Shown in pieces: positions 39,037 through 49,161 of a stretch of DNA of 64,000 nucleotides; positions within the stretch are counted from its first letter, which is position 1; each line of letters opens with the position of its first letter. The DNA is from a cyanobacterium endosymbiont of Rhopalodia gibberula (GTDB lineage Bacteria > Cyanobacteriota > Cyanobacteriia > Cyanobacteriales > Microcystaceae). Where the stretch lies: positions 2,145,740-2,209,739 of the forward strand of contig NZ_AP018341.1 in NCBI RefSeq assembly GCF_003574135.1, given 5' to 3'. The translations under genes and the position numbers were made by a program. The notes beneath the pieces are model-generated. The model ran no database searches. It had not been told where the DNA came from and saw nothing but the letters and a program-made list of their open reading frames with translations.

Positions 39037-40725
39037 TTGACATCATCAGCTAGTTTTATTTCTGCTGACCCTCTGACAACCCAATTTGATATTTTAGTGG
39101 TGGGTTCAGGGGCAGCTGGACTTTATGGTGCTTTGTGTTTGCCCCCAAAGTATCGAGTTGGATTAATTACTAAAGATACCTTAGAAACAGGAGCCAGCGA
39201 TTGGGCACAGGGGGGAATTGCAGCAGCGATCGCTCCTAACGACTCTCCACAGTTTCATCTAGAAGATACCCTCAAAGCGGGTGTTCAATTGTGTGATTAT
39301 GGTGCTGTCGAATTCCTTGTCAATGAAGCTCCTAGCGCGATTGATTCTTTAGTGAAAATGGGAGTAGCATTTGACCGAAAAAATAGTCAATTAGCCATGA
39401 CTCTAGAAGCTGCCCATTCTCATCCTCGTGTGCTTCATGCAGCAGATACCACAGGACGAGCAATCGTTAGTACTCTCACAGAGAAGGTGTTAGAACGTCC
39501 CAACATTACAATTATTTCTCAAGCAGTTGCTTTAAAATTGTGGCTTGATTCTCTGCAAAAACAATGTCTAGGAGTCAGCGTTCTATATCAAAGACAAATT
39601 CACTGGATTCGTTCATCTGCGGTAATTTTAGCCACCGGTGGAGGTGGTCGAGTTTATGCTCAAACGACTAACCCCACTGTTAGTACAGGGGATGGTGTGG
39701 CTTTAGCTTGGCGAGGAGGAGCAATCCTAAAAGACTTAGAGTTTTTTCAGTTTCATCCAACAGCTTTAATTAAACATAATGCTCCTCATTTTCTTATTAG
39801 TGAAGCAGTGCGGGGAGAAGGAGCGCACCTAATTGATCACCAAGGACGACGCTTTGCTTTTGATTATCATCCAAATGGGGAGTTAGCGCCCAGAGATGTA
39901 GTTAGTCGTGCTATTTTTAGCCACTTACAAAGGACTGCAGTAGATCCTGCCCACGGCTATGTTTACCTTGATTTACGCCCTATCGAATCTGAACGAATTC
40001 GCCGTCGTTTTCCTAATATTATTCAAGTCTGTCGAAATTGGGGGATAGATGTATTTAAAGAGCCAATTCCTGTGGCTCCAGCTGCGCATTACTGGATGGG
40101 GGGCATTCGTGTAAATCTTAGGAATGAGACTTCTATTAAGAGACTCTATGCCATTGGAGAAACTGCTAGTACAGGGGTTCATGGAGCAAATCGTTTAGCC
40201 AGTAATTCTTTGTTAGAGTGCTTGGTGTTTGCGGCTCAGCTGTCCAAAATCGAAGTGAGTTCACCACAGACAATCAGTCCAAACAATATTTCGGTTGTAA
40301 GGAAGAAGGGAGAATGGACTGCAGAAATAGAATTAATTAAGAATATTAATCGAAATTTGCCAATTTTACTCTGGAAAAGTGCCGGAATTTGTCGAGAGCA
40401 AAGTCTATTAGAAACGGCTTTAGATCAAGTTAAAGACTGGCGCGAACAATTAACTCATATCGACAGTAGCCAATATGTGCTGAACTTAGAGCCTGGCCAG
40501 GAGATAATTTTTGACTCTCCTACAGCACACACTCATCTACGAACTTGTGCAGAAACCTTAAATTTATTAGATATTGCCTACTTGATTTTGAAAAGTGCTT
40601 TGTTTCGAACAGAAAGTCGTGGAGGACATTATCGAATTGATTATCCTAAATCCTCTCTTCAATGGCGGGTGCACACCATAATCTGCAGTCACCAATCTAG
40701 AACTAATCAGGTTGAATCGGTGTAA
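39037..40725 (+). CDS. nadB: L-aspartate oxidase NadB
   Basis: NadB oxidises aspartate to iminoaspartate, the first step of NAD synthesis, using FAD. 562 residues. It has the FAD motif DILVVGSGAAGLYGAL, the active-site region ASDWAQGGIAAAIAP, the HxxR segments HPTALI and SEAVRGEGAHLID, and the second FAD region GETASTGVHGANRLASNSLLECL. The frame runs back to a stop at 38983-38985 without an ATG, so a TTG at 39037 (TSSASF...) is the best start, with no clear Shine-Dalgarno sequence. A HIP1 site lies at 39226-39233. It is convergent with the next gene, whose stop is 5 bases away. Confidence 0.93.
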   Translation: MTSSASFISADPLTTQFDILVVGSGAAGLYGALCLPPKYRVGLITKDTLETGASDWAQGGIAAAIAPNDSPQFHLEDTLKAGVQLCDYGAVEFLVNEAPSAIDSLVKMGVAFDRKNSQLAMTLEAAHSHPRVLHAADTTGRAIVSTLTEKVLERPNITIISQAVALKLWLDSLQKQCLGVSVLYQRQIHWIRSSAVILATGGGGRVYAQTTNPTVSTGDGVALAWRGGAILKDLEFFQFHPTALIKHNAPHFLISEAVRGEGAHLIDHQGRRFAFDYHPNGELAPRDVVSRAIFSHLQRTAVDPAHGYVYLDLRPIESERIRRRFPNIIQVCRNWGIDVFKEPIPVAPAAHYWMGGIRVNLRNETSIKRLYAIGETASTGVHGANRLASNSLLECLVFAAQLSKIEVSSPQTISPNNISVVRKKGEWTAEIELIKNINRNLPILLWKSAGICREQSLLETALDQVKDWREQLTHIDSSQYVLNLEPGQEIIFDSPTAHTHLRTCAETLNLLDIAYLILKSALFRTESRGGHYRIDYPKSSLQWRVHTIICSHQSRTNQVESV

Positions 40726-40730
40726 TTTTT

Positions 40731-41189
40731 TCAAAAAGGATAATCATCATCTTTGTTGTCCGACTGAACATCCCATTTAGCAGCCAAAACTTGACTAACC
40801 ATGGCCTCGAGAGTAGCAACATCCAGATTAGAATTTAATTCTGGAGTTTGAGAAGAGTGAGCAATGGGAATTAATCTTAGACAACGATGATCTTGCATTA
40901 GATCAAAGTAAGTTTTCTGAGTGGGCGAACGGCGTAATTGTAAATAGTCGAAGCTTTGGACATTAAGATAGAGGGAACGGTTAGCAATAATAGTGCCCTG
41001 CTGAGAATCGCTAAAAACTTCAACAACCCATCCCTCCCCTTCACTCTGTACTTCTTCATCAAAGGTATGAATATAATGAACATGGCCTAAATCATTAAGA
41101 ACCCGTCGCATATCTTCGTTGTTGATAATAACACCAACGTCAACAATACAAGGAGCAGGTAATGGGTGTGAAGTGTGGTTATGACTCAT
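40731..41189 (-). CDS. Conserved cyanobacterial hypothetical protein
   Basis: 152 residues, no membrane helix or signal peptide. Conserved-looking segments are CIVDVGVIINNEDMRRVLND, GEGWVVEVFSDSQQGTIIAN and SFDYLQLRRSPTQKTYFDLM, with an acidic C-terminus (DNKDDDYPF). I recognise it as a soluble protein type common to cyanobacteria but can give no function. It ends 5 bases from the nadB stop in tail-to-tail orientation, so the two genes share their terminator region. Confidence 0.75.
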   Translation of the reverse strand: MSHNHTSHPLPAPCIVDVGVIINNEDMRRVLNDLGHVHYIHTFDEEVQSEGEGWVVEVFSDSQQGTIIANRSLYLNVQSFDYLQLRRSPTQKTYFDLMQDHRCLRLIPIAHSSQTPELNSNLDVATLEAMVSQVLAAKWDVQSDNKDDDYPF

Positions 41190-42425
41190 GGGAAATTGCC
41201 TATAGGTGCGACCATTAATTCAACCTAACAGTATATAATCAATGGGCGGTGATATACGAGTAAGAGTAATCCCTTACCATAAAATCCTAACCCAAGATCT
41301 CATGATTATTGCTTAAAGTTTTGATGAGAGATAACTCAAGGCAGTCTTGTCTTCGAATTGTTACCTACTTTACACTTATGCTAAGTAAGTAGCTTTAAAT
41401 AAACTTTAAAAAAGTGAATTATCTCGTGTTTTTATACTTAAGTAATTAGAGTTTGATTTATATCAATTTAATTGATATTATTTAGATTAACTCTCTTAAG
41501 CAAACAAGACTTTGTTATACAAACTTATAAACAATGTTTTTTTTGTAAATTTTTGTTAGCTTTATTAGCTTTTAGTTGGCTGTTTTTCTTTTATTAAACT
41601 TTACTTTTTGACTCTAATTCAGTAGATATAAATATAATTTTATATCGTTTTAATCAGGCTTTAATTCAGCTACTTATAGGCATTGAGTGATTATTTAAAA
41701 TAATTGTTGTATTTATTCCTTAATTATTACATTATTTATGAGCTTTGCTTGTGTGGTTTTCTAAATATTTCTACTTTTTTACTTCTTTTTGTTTATGAAA
41801 TAAATTGATTTTTATACTTACTTTTTTGCTCTCATCCCTAGCTATGTTTAAGAAAATTAAAAAATATCCCGAGATCTAGTTTAATTTTCCTCTACTTCTT
41901 AAAAAGAAGTAAATTATTAGCTATAATGAGCAATTATTTGATTCTTTTTTCAGATATATTCAATATATATTATCTCTTCTTTAATTCCAGGTTACTTTTC
42001 TTTTACTTTCTGGAGGATTTTACAATCTTTCTAATTTTTTAAAAATCTACCTATAAATTGTTTTTTTTAAACTTCTGATAGTTTCACTAAGTTTGCAATT
42101 TATTTAACTTTGTATCCTTTTGGATCTAAATATAAAATTCCTGCTCTTATTTTAATTCGGAAGAAACTTTTGGTTATAAGTTCACTTTAATAGTTCTAAC
42201 TCTGCTAAATTACAGTAGCTGAACTCTTGAGTAAACTAACATCTAGTACTCTTTCTTTTTTAACTATTTTTACCATTTTAGATTTTTTTAAGTTTAGCTA
42301 CTTACAGATTGATATAAATTTTAGGGGTCAGTCGATAGAATAGCTATGGTCTCTAAACCACCAATAATAAATAAATTGACTAACATTCAAAGAAATTATT
42401 TCGGTTAATGCTCAACAGGATATAA
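41190..42425. other. 1.2-kb gene-free stretch with IS-like remnant
   Basis: Most of it is repeat family 1 copy E (about 41390-42310). The last 100 bases form the upstream region of cobS. Confidence 0.5.
41390..42310 (-). repeat. Degenerate IS-like repeat, family 1 copy E (longest)
   Basis: This is the longest family copy in the window. Its minus strand begins with a clear protein-like N-terminus (MVKIVKKERVLDVSLLKSSA) and continues with IRAGILYLDPKGYKVK, stop, IANLVKLSEV, stop, KKQFIG, resembling a helix-turn-helix N-terminal part of a transposase. Later blocks match copies A and D. All frames are broken. Confidence 0.5.
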
Positions 42426-43211
42426 ATGCTCAAAAAAATTGTTCAACATCTTAAATATAATCTGAAGACATTTTTAGGCGCAATTACATTTTACACAATT
42501 ATTCCCCTTCCTTCCCAATGGCCACAGTTGTTTCAACAACTAGCTCGATGGTCTCCATTACTAGGGATATTAATCGGAGGATGGTTAGGACTAGCAGATG
42601 TGGGCTTAAATTTTTTGGGATTTCCTATAGCTATCCGTAGTGCTTTAATTGTCGCTGTTTGGCTCGTTTTAACGGGAGGATTACATCTAGACGGGGCCAT
42701 CGATGCAGCTGACGGATTAGGGGCAACTGATTCTACTCGTCGGTTGAAAATTATGCAAGATAGTGTGGCTGGAGCTTTTGGCGTAATGGCCGCGGTAATT
42801 ATATTAGGGTTAAAAACCATTGCTTTAAGTGAGATAACCAGTTATCGTTGGTTAGTGTTGATGATAGCCGCAGGATGGGGACGATGGGGACAGGTAGCTG
42901 CTATCACTTTTTATCCTTACCTAAAACCTACTGGTAAAGGCGCATTTCACAAACAGAGCATTCAGTTACCTCAAGATCTGTTTTTAGGATTAGGAGGTTT
43001 ATTAACCATCAGTGGATTGCTAATTCTATTCAATGTTCGTCATTGGTGGTTGGGAGTTGAAGTAGCTGTGGTTGGGAGCACCATTGCTATTATCACAGGG
43101 TTCTGGTTTTATCAGCGTTTAGGTGGACATACAGGGGATACCTACGGTGCAGTGGTAGAATGGAGTGAAGCCTTAATCTTGAGTATCTTAACTCGCTGGT
43201 TTGTTACGTAG
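42426..43211 (+). CDS. cobS: Adenosylcobinamide-GDP ribazoletransferase (cobalamin synthase)
   Basis: CobS joins adenosylcobinamide-GDP to alpha-ribazole, the last step of adenosylcobalamin assembly, in the membrane. 261 residues with about six helices. The catalytic, magnesium-binding segment GGLHLDGAIDAADGLGATDS (about 78-97) and KIMQDSVAGAFGVMA are intact, as is GGHTGDTYGAVVEWSEA near the C-terminus. The 3' end overlaps the convergent PPC gene by 24 bases. With cobM at 20322 it indicates that cobalamin synthesis is kept. Confidence 0.93.
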   Translation: MLKKIVQHLKYNLKTFLGAITFYTIIPLPSQWPQLFQQLARWSPLLGILIGGWLGLADVGLNFLGFPIAIRSALIVAVWLVLTGGLHLDGAIDAADGLGATDSTRRLKIMQDSVAGAFGVMAAVIILGLKTIALSEITSYRWLVLMIAAGWGRWGQVAAITFYPYLKPTGKGAFHKQSIQLPQDLFLGLGGLLTISGLLILFNVRHWWLGVEVAVVGSTIAIITGFWFYQRLGGHTGDTYGAVVEWSEALILSILTRWFVT

Positions 43212-43667
43212 GTTTTTGACCGGACGTAGACGATCTAATTTAAGAGTAAATTTTCCTCCTCCTGTCTCTCCAAAGGCACGAATTCGGATGATATACTTTC
43301 CACTTTCAGTAATCCGAGCAAACAACAAGGAATTAGTAGAACCATCAGGTCCATCATCATTTTCCGCAATGGTAGACCCGTCAGCTGCTAATAGTAAAAC
43401 AACACTATCAAATTCCTCAGACATCAGGTCAATTGCTACCTGATCTCCATGTTCAAGTTCCACTAAATAATCGCGTGCAAATCCACCTTCTCCGGTGGGA
43501 ATATCTTGGGCAGAGAGAGTGTCCATAACTTTATTATTAGAAGCTAATGGAATGGGATTGTATAATTGCGGCTGTCCTTGAACAGGTAGGATGTAAAATC
43601 TGAAGTTAAGGGAGAGCGTTGTAAGCACCACGAAGCCAAACCAACATTTTTTCGAGAAATAGACCAT
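43188..43667 (-). CDS. Exported PPC-domain protein
   Basis: 159 residues. The first 30 form a signal peptide (KCWFGFVVLTTLSLNFRFYI, then PVQGQ). The rest is one bacterial pre-peptidase C-terminal (PPC) beta-sandwich: RDYLVELEHGDQVAIDLMSE, DSVVLLLAADGSTIAENDDG, STNSLLFARITESGKYIIRI and GGGKFTLKL. PPC domains are usually appended to secreted proteases; here the domain stands alone, probably periplasmic, with no catalytic part. Its last 24 bases overlap cobS on the opposite strand, so each coding end constrains the other. Confidence 0.82.
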   Translation of the reverse strand: MVYFSKKCWFGFVVLTTLSLNFRFYILPVQGQPQLYNPIPLASNNKVMDTLSAQDIPTGEGGFARDYLVELEHGDQVAIDLMSEEFDSVVLLLAADGSTIAENDDGPDGSTNSLLFARITESGKYIIRIRAFGETGGGKFTLKLDRLRPVKNLRNKPAS

Positions 43668-43873
43668 AAAAAATCACAGAGATAATCATTAAACGGATTA
43701 GTATAGACTCTATATATAATAAGTCTTCTATTTCAGAACAGTTGGGTCATTATGCAACATAAAGAAGGTTATCCTCGTCTCTCATCCGAGACTCCATAAG
43801 GATTAATCACCGATATTGATTTATCAAAATTCTCTTAAGTCACTTCTTATCCAATTGAAATATTAACTAGATT

Positions 43874-44365
43874 ATGATTGCTGCACGTGATTATCAGCCC
43901 ATCCCTAAATCCTCACGTTTGAAGAAATCACGGAGAGCTTTGCCAACTTATTCATCGGTTAATTCCCGAAGAATTGCTAAAATATCGAGTAAAAAGAACA
44001 AATTACATTATTATTTACAATTTCTTTTACTTATTAACAAAGTTTCTGCTATCTTTGCTTTTTGTATAGTGACCTTAACTTTAGGTGTTTATGGATGGAC
44101 AGTTCGGGTACCGTCCCTCTGGAGCCAAGAGTTTAGAAAATTAACTAAGCTACAACAGGAGGAACGCTATTTAGTTGGGGCTAATGAAGTCTTAAAACAT
44201 CAATTAGCTCAACAAGCCCAAAAACCAGAAGTTGGCTTAACTCAACTTCATCCAAAAGACTTAATTTTTCTCCCGGATGTTAAGGTTATCCCCTTATCTG
44301 TTACTGATGCCACGATTTCCAATCAGGAAACCCTTTGGGTGGCTGAAGGTCCCATAGCTTATTAA
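43874..44365 (+). CDS. FtsL-like single-pass membrane protein upstream of ftsI
   Basis: 163 residues. A basic cytoplasmic N-terminus (about 1-52) precedes one membrane helix (about 55-78, VSAIFAFCIVTLTLGVYGWT), then a coiled coil (about 85-120, WSQEFRKLTKLQQEERYLVG) and a short tail with HPKDLIFLPDVKVIPL. This is the layout of the divisome protein FtsL, and the gene lies 288 bases before ftsI, the usual neighbour of ftsL. The sequence of FtsL is poorly conserved, so the assignment rests on topology and position. It would link the early and late division proteins. Confidence 0.65.
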   Translation: MIAARDYQPIPKSSRLKKSRRALPTYSSVNSRRIAKISSKKNKLHYYLQFLLLINKVSAIFAFCIVTLTLGVYGWTVRVPSLWSQEFRKLTKLQQEERYLVGANEVLKHQLAQQAQKPEVGLTQLHPKDLIFLPDVKVIPLSVTDATISNQETLWVAEGPIAY

Positions 44366-44653
44366 TTTAATTAACGTAGCTGCTTTGATACTTTAATGGA
44401 TTAAGTTAAGCGTTGTAAATAATTATTGAACTGTCATGAGTATCATAAATACTTACTATTTACTGTAAATATAGTCAAACATGATTGTTTGTGGTAAACT
44501 AACCAACCAGATTGACTAGGTTTTTAGGGAGTCAATAACATATTGAAATGCTAAAACCCTATCCGTGAGACTGGGAAATTCTTATTTTAATAGATTAAAG
44601 TACGGAGAACATCAAAATTGCTTATTTTCTAATGCCAAACTTCCCACAACTCA

Positions 44654-46486
44654 ATGAGTAGATCTAACTTCAAGCGGTTTTCATCTAGATCTAAGTATCC
44701 AGACAAAAAAAGTCGTTTCCATCGAAAATCGGACTCGTCTAACGGTAGACTCCGACGTTCTCTGCCAGCTTCTGGTTCTAAAAAAAGGACTGCCTTACCT
44801 CAGTTGAGACTCTTATTAGTGTGGGGAGTCTTAATAGGAGCAATGATTGGCTTGGGAGTGAAACTATATCAATTACAGATTGTTCAAGCACCAGAATTAC
44901 AAAAAAAAGCGCGATCACAACAAACGGTTAATTTAAGACCTTATATTCCGCGACGATCTATTATTGACAGTCAAGGTACTGTTTTAGCAACTGATCGCCT
45001 CGCACATATTCTTTATGTCCATCCTATTCAATTTAAAATAACTAAAGAAGAAATAGCTGCTAAGCTTAGTCCTATCTTGGAAGATAAAACTCCTCAACAA
45101 CTAATTGAGCGGTTTAAACAACGTGATACTGGTATTCCCATTGCTCGTGGTTTAACAGAAGGTCAGGCGGCCAGAATTGAAAAATTGCGTCTGGATGGGG
45201 TAGAGTTGAACGAGTCTTATATTCGATTTTATCCTCAAGAAAAGATGGTGTCTGAGGTGATTGGCTATGTCGATAGTGATCGCAATGGACAAGCAGGAAT
45301 TGAACGCAGTCAGGAAAAGCTACTAGAACGGGATTTGCTAAGTTTATACGTGCGTCGTACTGCCTTAGGAGAGATTGTTCCTGCTTTTTTACCCCAAGAT
45401 TTGCTGAAATCCAATGATCTGCGAGTGCAGTTAACTTTAGATATGCGGATACAGAGAGCGGCAAGGGTTGCTCTTCAACAGCAATTGAACAAATTTAATG
45501 CTAAACGGGGAGCGGTAATTATTATGGATAGCACTGATGGCTCGTTGATATCTTTAGTGTGTGAGCCAACTTTTGATCCTAATAAATACTATAAATCCAG
45601 GATAGAACTATTCAAGAATTGGACGGTCACTGATCTTTATGAACCAGGCTCTACTTTTAAACCAATTAATGTTGCTTTAGCCCTCACAGCAGGAGTGATC
45701 CAGCCAAATACAATAATTTACGATTCTGGAGCAGTTCAGGTGGATGGTTGGAATATCTACAATGCTACTAGAACTGGACATGGAGCGATTAACATTGCTC
45801 AAATTCTACAAACCTCCAGTAATGTAGCTATGGTTCATATGATGCGGAGATTAAGTCGTAAAGATTACTATCAAGGGTTACAGCAATTACAAGTTAATAA
45901 GAAAACAGGAATTGATTTACCAGGGGAAGTGAGCGGTTATCTCAAAAGTGAGGAAATCTTCACTAAAAGAGGAATCGAAGTAGCTACAGCCTCTTTTGGA
46001 CAAGGTCTGTCCTTAACTCCTATCAAGTTAGTTCAATTACATGGGGCGTTGGCTAATGGAGGAAAGTTAGTGACTCCCCATATAGTTCGCGGATTAGTTG
46101 ATGTTGATGGTCATCTGCACTGGAAACCCAAGCATAAAGTTACACAGATTATGTCGCCCCATGTAAGTCGGCAAGTAGCAGAGATGATGGAAACTGTAGT
46201 TACTGATGGGTCAGGAAAAGCATCTCAAATCTTAGGGTATCGGATTGGAGGTAAAACAGGGACAGCCCAAAAAGCTGGTCCTGGGGGAGGATATTTACCC
46301 AGTGCGAAGATAACGAGTTTTGTGGCGATTTTACCGGTAGATAATCCTCGTTATGTGGTTATGACAGTGGTAGATGAACCCCAAGGAGCAAATACTTATG
46401 GCTCAACGGTAGCCGCGCCTATTGCAAAAAAGGTAATTGAGGCGTTAATCTTTCTGAAAGGAATTCCTCCCTCTCAGCATAATTGA
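44654..46486 (+). CDS. ftsI: Peptidoglycan D,D-transpeptidase FtsI (PBP3/PBP2B-type)
   Basis: A class B penicillin-binding protein that cross-links septal peptidoglycan. 610 residues. A basic N-terminus is followed by one membrane anchor (about 50-75, LRLLLVWGVLIGAMIGLGVK), a pedestal domain with RRSIIDSQGTVLATD, then the transpeptidase domain with the catalytic STFK (S333), SSN (388-390) and KTGTAQ (K534). All are intact. With the FtsL-like protein upstream it forms a small division cluster, and its survival shows the cell still divides with a peptidoglycan septum. Confidence 0.94.
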   Translation: MSRSNFKRFSSRSKYPDKKSRFHRKSDSSNGRLRRSLPASGSKKRTALPQLRLLLVWGVLIGAMIGLGVKLYQLQIVQAPELQKKARSQQTVNLRPYIPRRSIIDSQGTVLATDRLAHILYVHPIQFKITKEEIAAKLSPILEDKTPQQLIERFKQRDTGIPIARGLTEGQAARIEKLRLDGVELNESYIRFYPQEKMVSEVIGYVDSDRNGQAGIERSQEKLLERDLLSLYVRRTALGEIVPAFLPQDLLKSNDLRVQLTLDMRIQRAARVALQQQLNKFNAKRGAVIIMDSTDGSLISLVCEPTFDPNKYYKSRIELFKNWTVTDLYEPGSTFKPINVALALTAGVIQPNTIIYDSGAVQVDGWNIYNATRTGHGAINIAQILQTSSNVAMVHMMRRLSRKDYYQGLQQLQVNKKTGIDLPGEVSGYLKSEEIFTKRGIEVATASFGQGLSLTPIKLVQLHGALANGGKLVTPHIVRGLVDVDGHLHWKPKHKVTQIMSPHVSRQVAEMMETVVTDGSGKASQILGYRIGGKTGTAQKAGPGGGYLPSAKITSFVAILPVDNPRYVVMTVVDEPQGANTYGSTVAAPIAKKVIEALIFLKGIPPSQHN

Positions 46487-48081
46487 GCATTATGTTTGCA
46501 TTTTATCAAGAAAAAGTGAATGGTTATCCTGAAATTATTTTAGTACTTTCTCTGTCAATTCTATGACATAACAGTTGATAATATAGAAAAAAAAAAGCTT
46601 ATTTTGATCTATTTTAATTTTTTTAATAAAGCTTTTAAATAAATAAAAAAAGAGACATATATCATCAGTTATCTTGCCAGAAAGATATTATTAACATGGA
46701 GATGTTAACCTATTTGTAATTGCTATTAATAGTCATTTGACTATCAAGCTGACAACTCAATAAATCGAAAAAATACGGGGATGATGGATAAATACTAAGG
46801 CTTCTGACTTTAGCTTGATTTTCTATTATGAATTACACATAGTTATGAATTCTTAAACAGTGGGAGGACCTAATTGACTTTTATTGAAGCATTGAAAGTG
46901 GTAAACCATTAACAATGGATAAAGGGATAGTAATTAAATTACTTACATAATGACGTAAATCAAAAATTATATTTAAATAGCAACGATGTTGTTTAAGTAA
47001 GGCGATGGTATTTAAACACCGCTGTACTTATATCAATAGAGTTTTGTAATCTGATGAATCAACAGTCATAGCAGAATATATAAAAGACAAAACCAGTAAT
47101 TTTATTAATTAATCTACAGTACCTCTTAGGTAGGTGTATCGAATGTTTTAAACATTAAAAACTACATATATATTATAATTATCCAGATCATTACTGCGAT
47201 AAAATTTATTATCAATAGGTCAAGAAAACTTGTTCTAATTTTGATAGATTGCTAAACTTTGCTTTTAGTAATATCTGCTACTATCATCATTGCGTCAAAT
47301 CACCTTATTTCTTCTTAAAGAAGAATTAGTTTGAATTGCTGATTGAGGAGAGACATAAACTCGTTGCAAAGCTACACTTTTAATAAAAAAACTACCTCTA
47401 AATATCAATGAAATTGTCTATACTAAACTGATGATATTCAATTAACTACTAAAATATCAAAGTTTTTTAAACTTTGATATTTTTTTGAATCCATAAGTTT
47501 TCCTTTTGATTAACTTTAGTTCATTATTGATACCTTCTAATTTTTATTGTCAAAATAGGTAATTTTTTTTTAAATACGATATTAATTTTCCTATAGTTTT
47601 CCAGATTCAATAGGTAAAAATTATTGTTGAGTTTTTTAAAAAAATAAGTAAAACTAGTTCTATCTCCATTAAAACTTAATAATCGGTAACAATGGATATC
47701 CATTTGATAATTTCATTTGTTTAACTGAGTTAAGCATTTGACGCTATGGGTATAAATCAAGTAAAAATATTAGATTTAACATGATTTTAATTAAATAAAA
47801 AATATGTCTCAGTAGTCTATGAATAGAATATTTGTAGCTTTTTTTTAGCTTTAATTAAAAGATTAAGTTTTGTCTCTATATTTTTAATTTTTACATAAGA
47901 GGTTCGACGATATCGTTTGATCTATGTTAAACCAAAATGTATAACTCACTAAAACCCTGAGCCTATCTGATTCTAAAGAAAAACAAAAGATTCGTTGAAG
48001 ATCTCATAAAGATACCCGCTATTTTGAGAAGGATGTTTTACCGTTGATTAAGTAGCGAATTGTATATCCTTATCAACAACC
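46487..48081. other. 1.6-kb gene-free stretch
   Basis: AT-rich, with stops in all frames. The only distinct element is the terminator-like hairpin at 47452-47487. The last 200 bases carry the promoter region of the cox operon. Confidence 0.45.
47452..47487 (+). terminator. Orphan terminator-like hairpin
   Basis: A perfect 15-bp stem (47452-47466 with 47470-47484) with a 3-base loop, followed by further T. It is AT-only apart from two G-C pairs. No intact gene ends within 950 bases upstream, so it probably belongs to a lost gene or an unrecognised RNA. Confidence 0.45.
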
Positions 48082-49017
48082 GTGAAGATTCCCAGTAACA
48101 TCATCACTCTGATTGTTGGTGTCGTAATCACTCTAATTAGCCTCTGGTATGGTCAAAATCACGGACTTATGCCAGTGGCTGCTTCTTACGATGCCACACA
48201 AGTAGACGGTATTTTCAATTTTATGATGAGCATTGCCATCGGACTCTTTTTACTAGTGGAAGGGACCCTTGTGTTTTGTCTGATTAAATTTCGCCGTCGT
48301 CCTAACGATCAAACTGACGGGCCGCCCATCGAAGGCAATGTTCCTTTAGAAATTTTTTGGACAGCCATTCCTACCGTTATCGTTTTCATCCTTGCTATCT
48401 ATAGTTTCAAAGTCTATAGCAACATGGGAGGACTTGACCCCGTAATTTCTGTTAACACCCCACCTCAGCAAATTGCAATGGATGGTAATCAAAAGCAAGT
48501 TGCCTTAGGAATTGGAACCTCTGCCAATGAGAGCGGAGAAATTGCTCCCCTCATGGTAAAAGTTCAGGGAATGCAATATGCTTGGGTTTTTACCTATCCT
48601 GAGACGGGAATCATTTCAGGAGAACTTCATGTCCCGAAAAATCGCCCCGTTCAATTAACCATTGCTGCAGCTGATGTTCTCCATGCCTTTTGGGTTCCTC
48701 AATTACGTCTTAAACAAGATGCGATTCCTGGACGAAATGCGATTTTAGCATTTACCGCAAATCGCGAAGGAGACTATCCCATTGTCTGTGCTGAACTATG
48801 TGGGGCTTACCATGGTGGGATGAAATCTGTTCTCCACGTTGAAGATGAAGAAACTTATGCTCAATGGGAAGAAACTAATAAACCTATTCAAGAAGCGAGC
48901 TTGGATGAAACATTAGCAGTTAATCCTGAAAATCTCTCTGAGGGACAGTTCCTTCGCCCCTATACCCATAAAATGGGTATTCACAAGGAAATCCTAGCTC
49001 AGGTACCCCATCCCTAA
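48082..49017 (+). CDS. coxB: Cytochrome c oxidase subunit II
   Basis: Subunit II accepts electrons from a soluble carrier through its dinuclear CuA centre. 311 residues. Two membrane helices (about 8-25 and 45-68, with a third stretch at 93-110 near the second transmembrane position) precede the cupredoxin domain. CuA ligands are visible: H201 (VLHAFWVPQL), C236, E238, C240, H244 and M247 (CAELCGAYHGGM). The start is GTG at 48082. It is the first gene of coxB-coxA-coxC; coxA begins 144 bases later. The enzyme is the terminal oxidase of respiration, expected to be essential if photosynthesis is lost. Confidence 0.95.
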   Translation: MKIPSNIITLIVGVVITLISLWYGQNHGLMPVAASYDATQVDGIFNFMMSIAIGLFLLVEGTLVFCLIKFRRRPNDQTDGPPIEGNVPLEIFWTAIPTVIVFILAIYSFKVYSNMGGLDPVISVNTPPQQIAMDGNQKQVALGIGTSANESGEIAPLMVKVQGMQYAWVFTYPETGIISGELHVPKNRPVQLTIAAADVLHAFWVPQLRLKQDAIPGRNAILAFTANREGDYPIVCAELCGAYHGGMKSVLHVEDEETYAQWEETNKPIQEASLDETLAVNPENLSEGQFLRPYTHKMGIHKEILAQVPHP

Positions 49018-49161
49018 AGGATCAGGCAGAAGACCGAAGGAAAAACGTTGAGTAAAACAACTTCTTGGCTTTAGTGCACATTGCCATATGCCTTACAACT
49101 CATCATCCTTAACTTGGGCTATTCCATCTCTAAGTCATTGTAAAGTATCATTCAATTTCCT

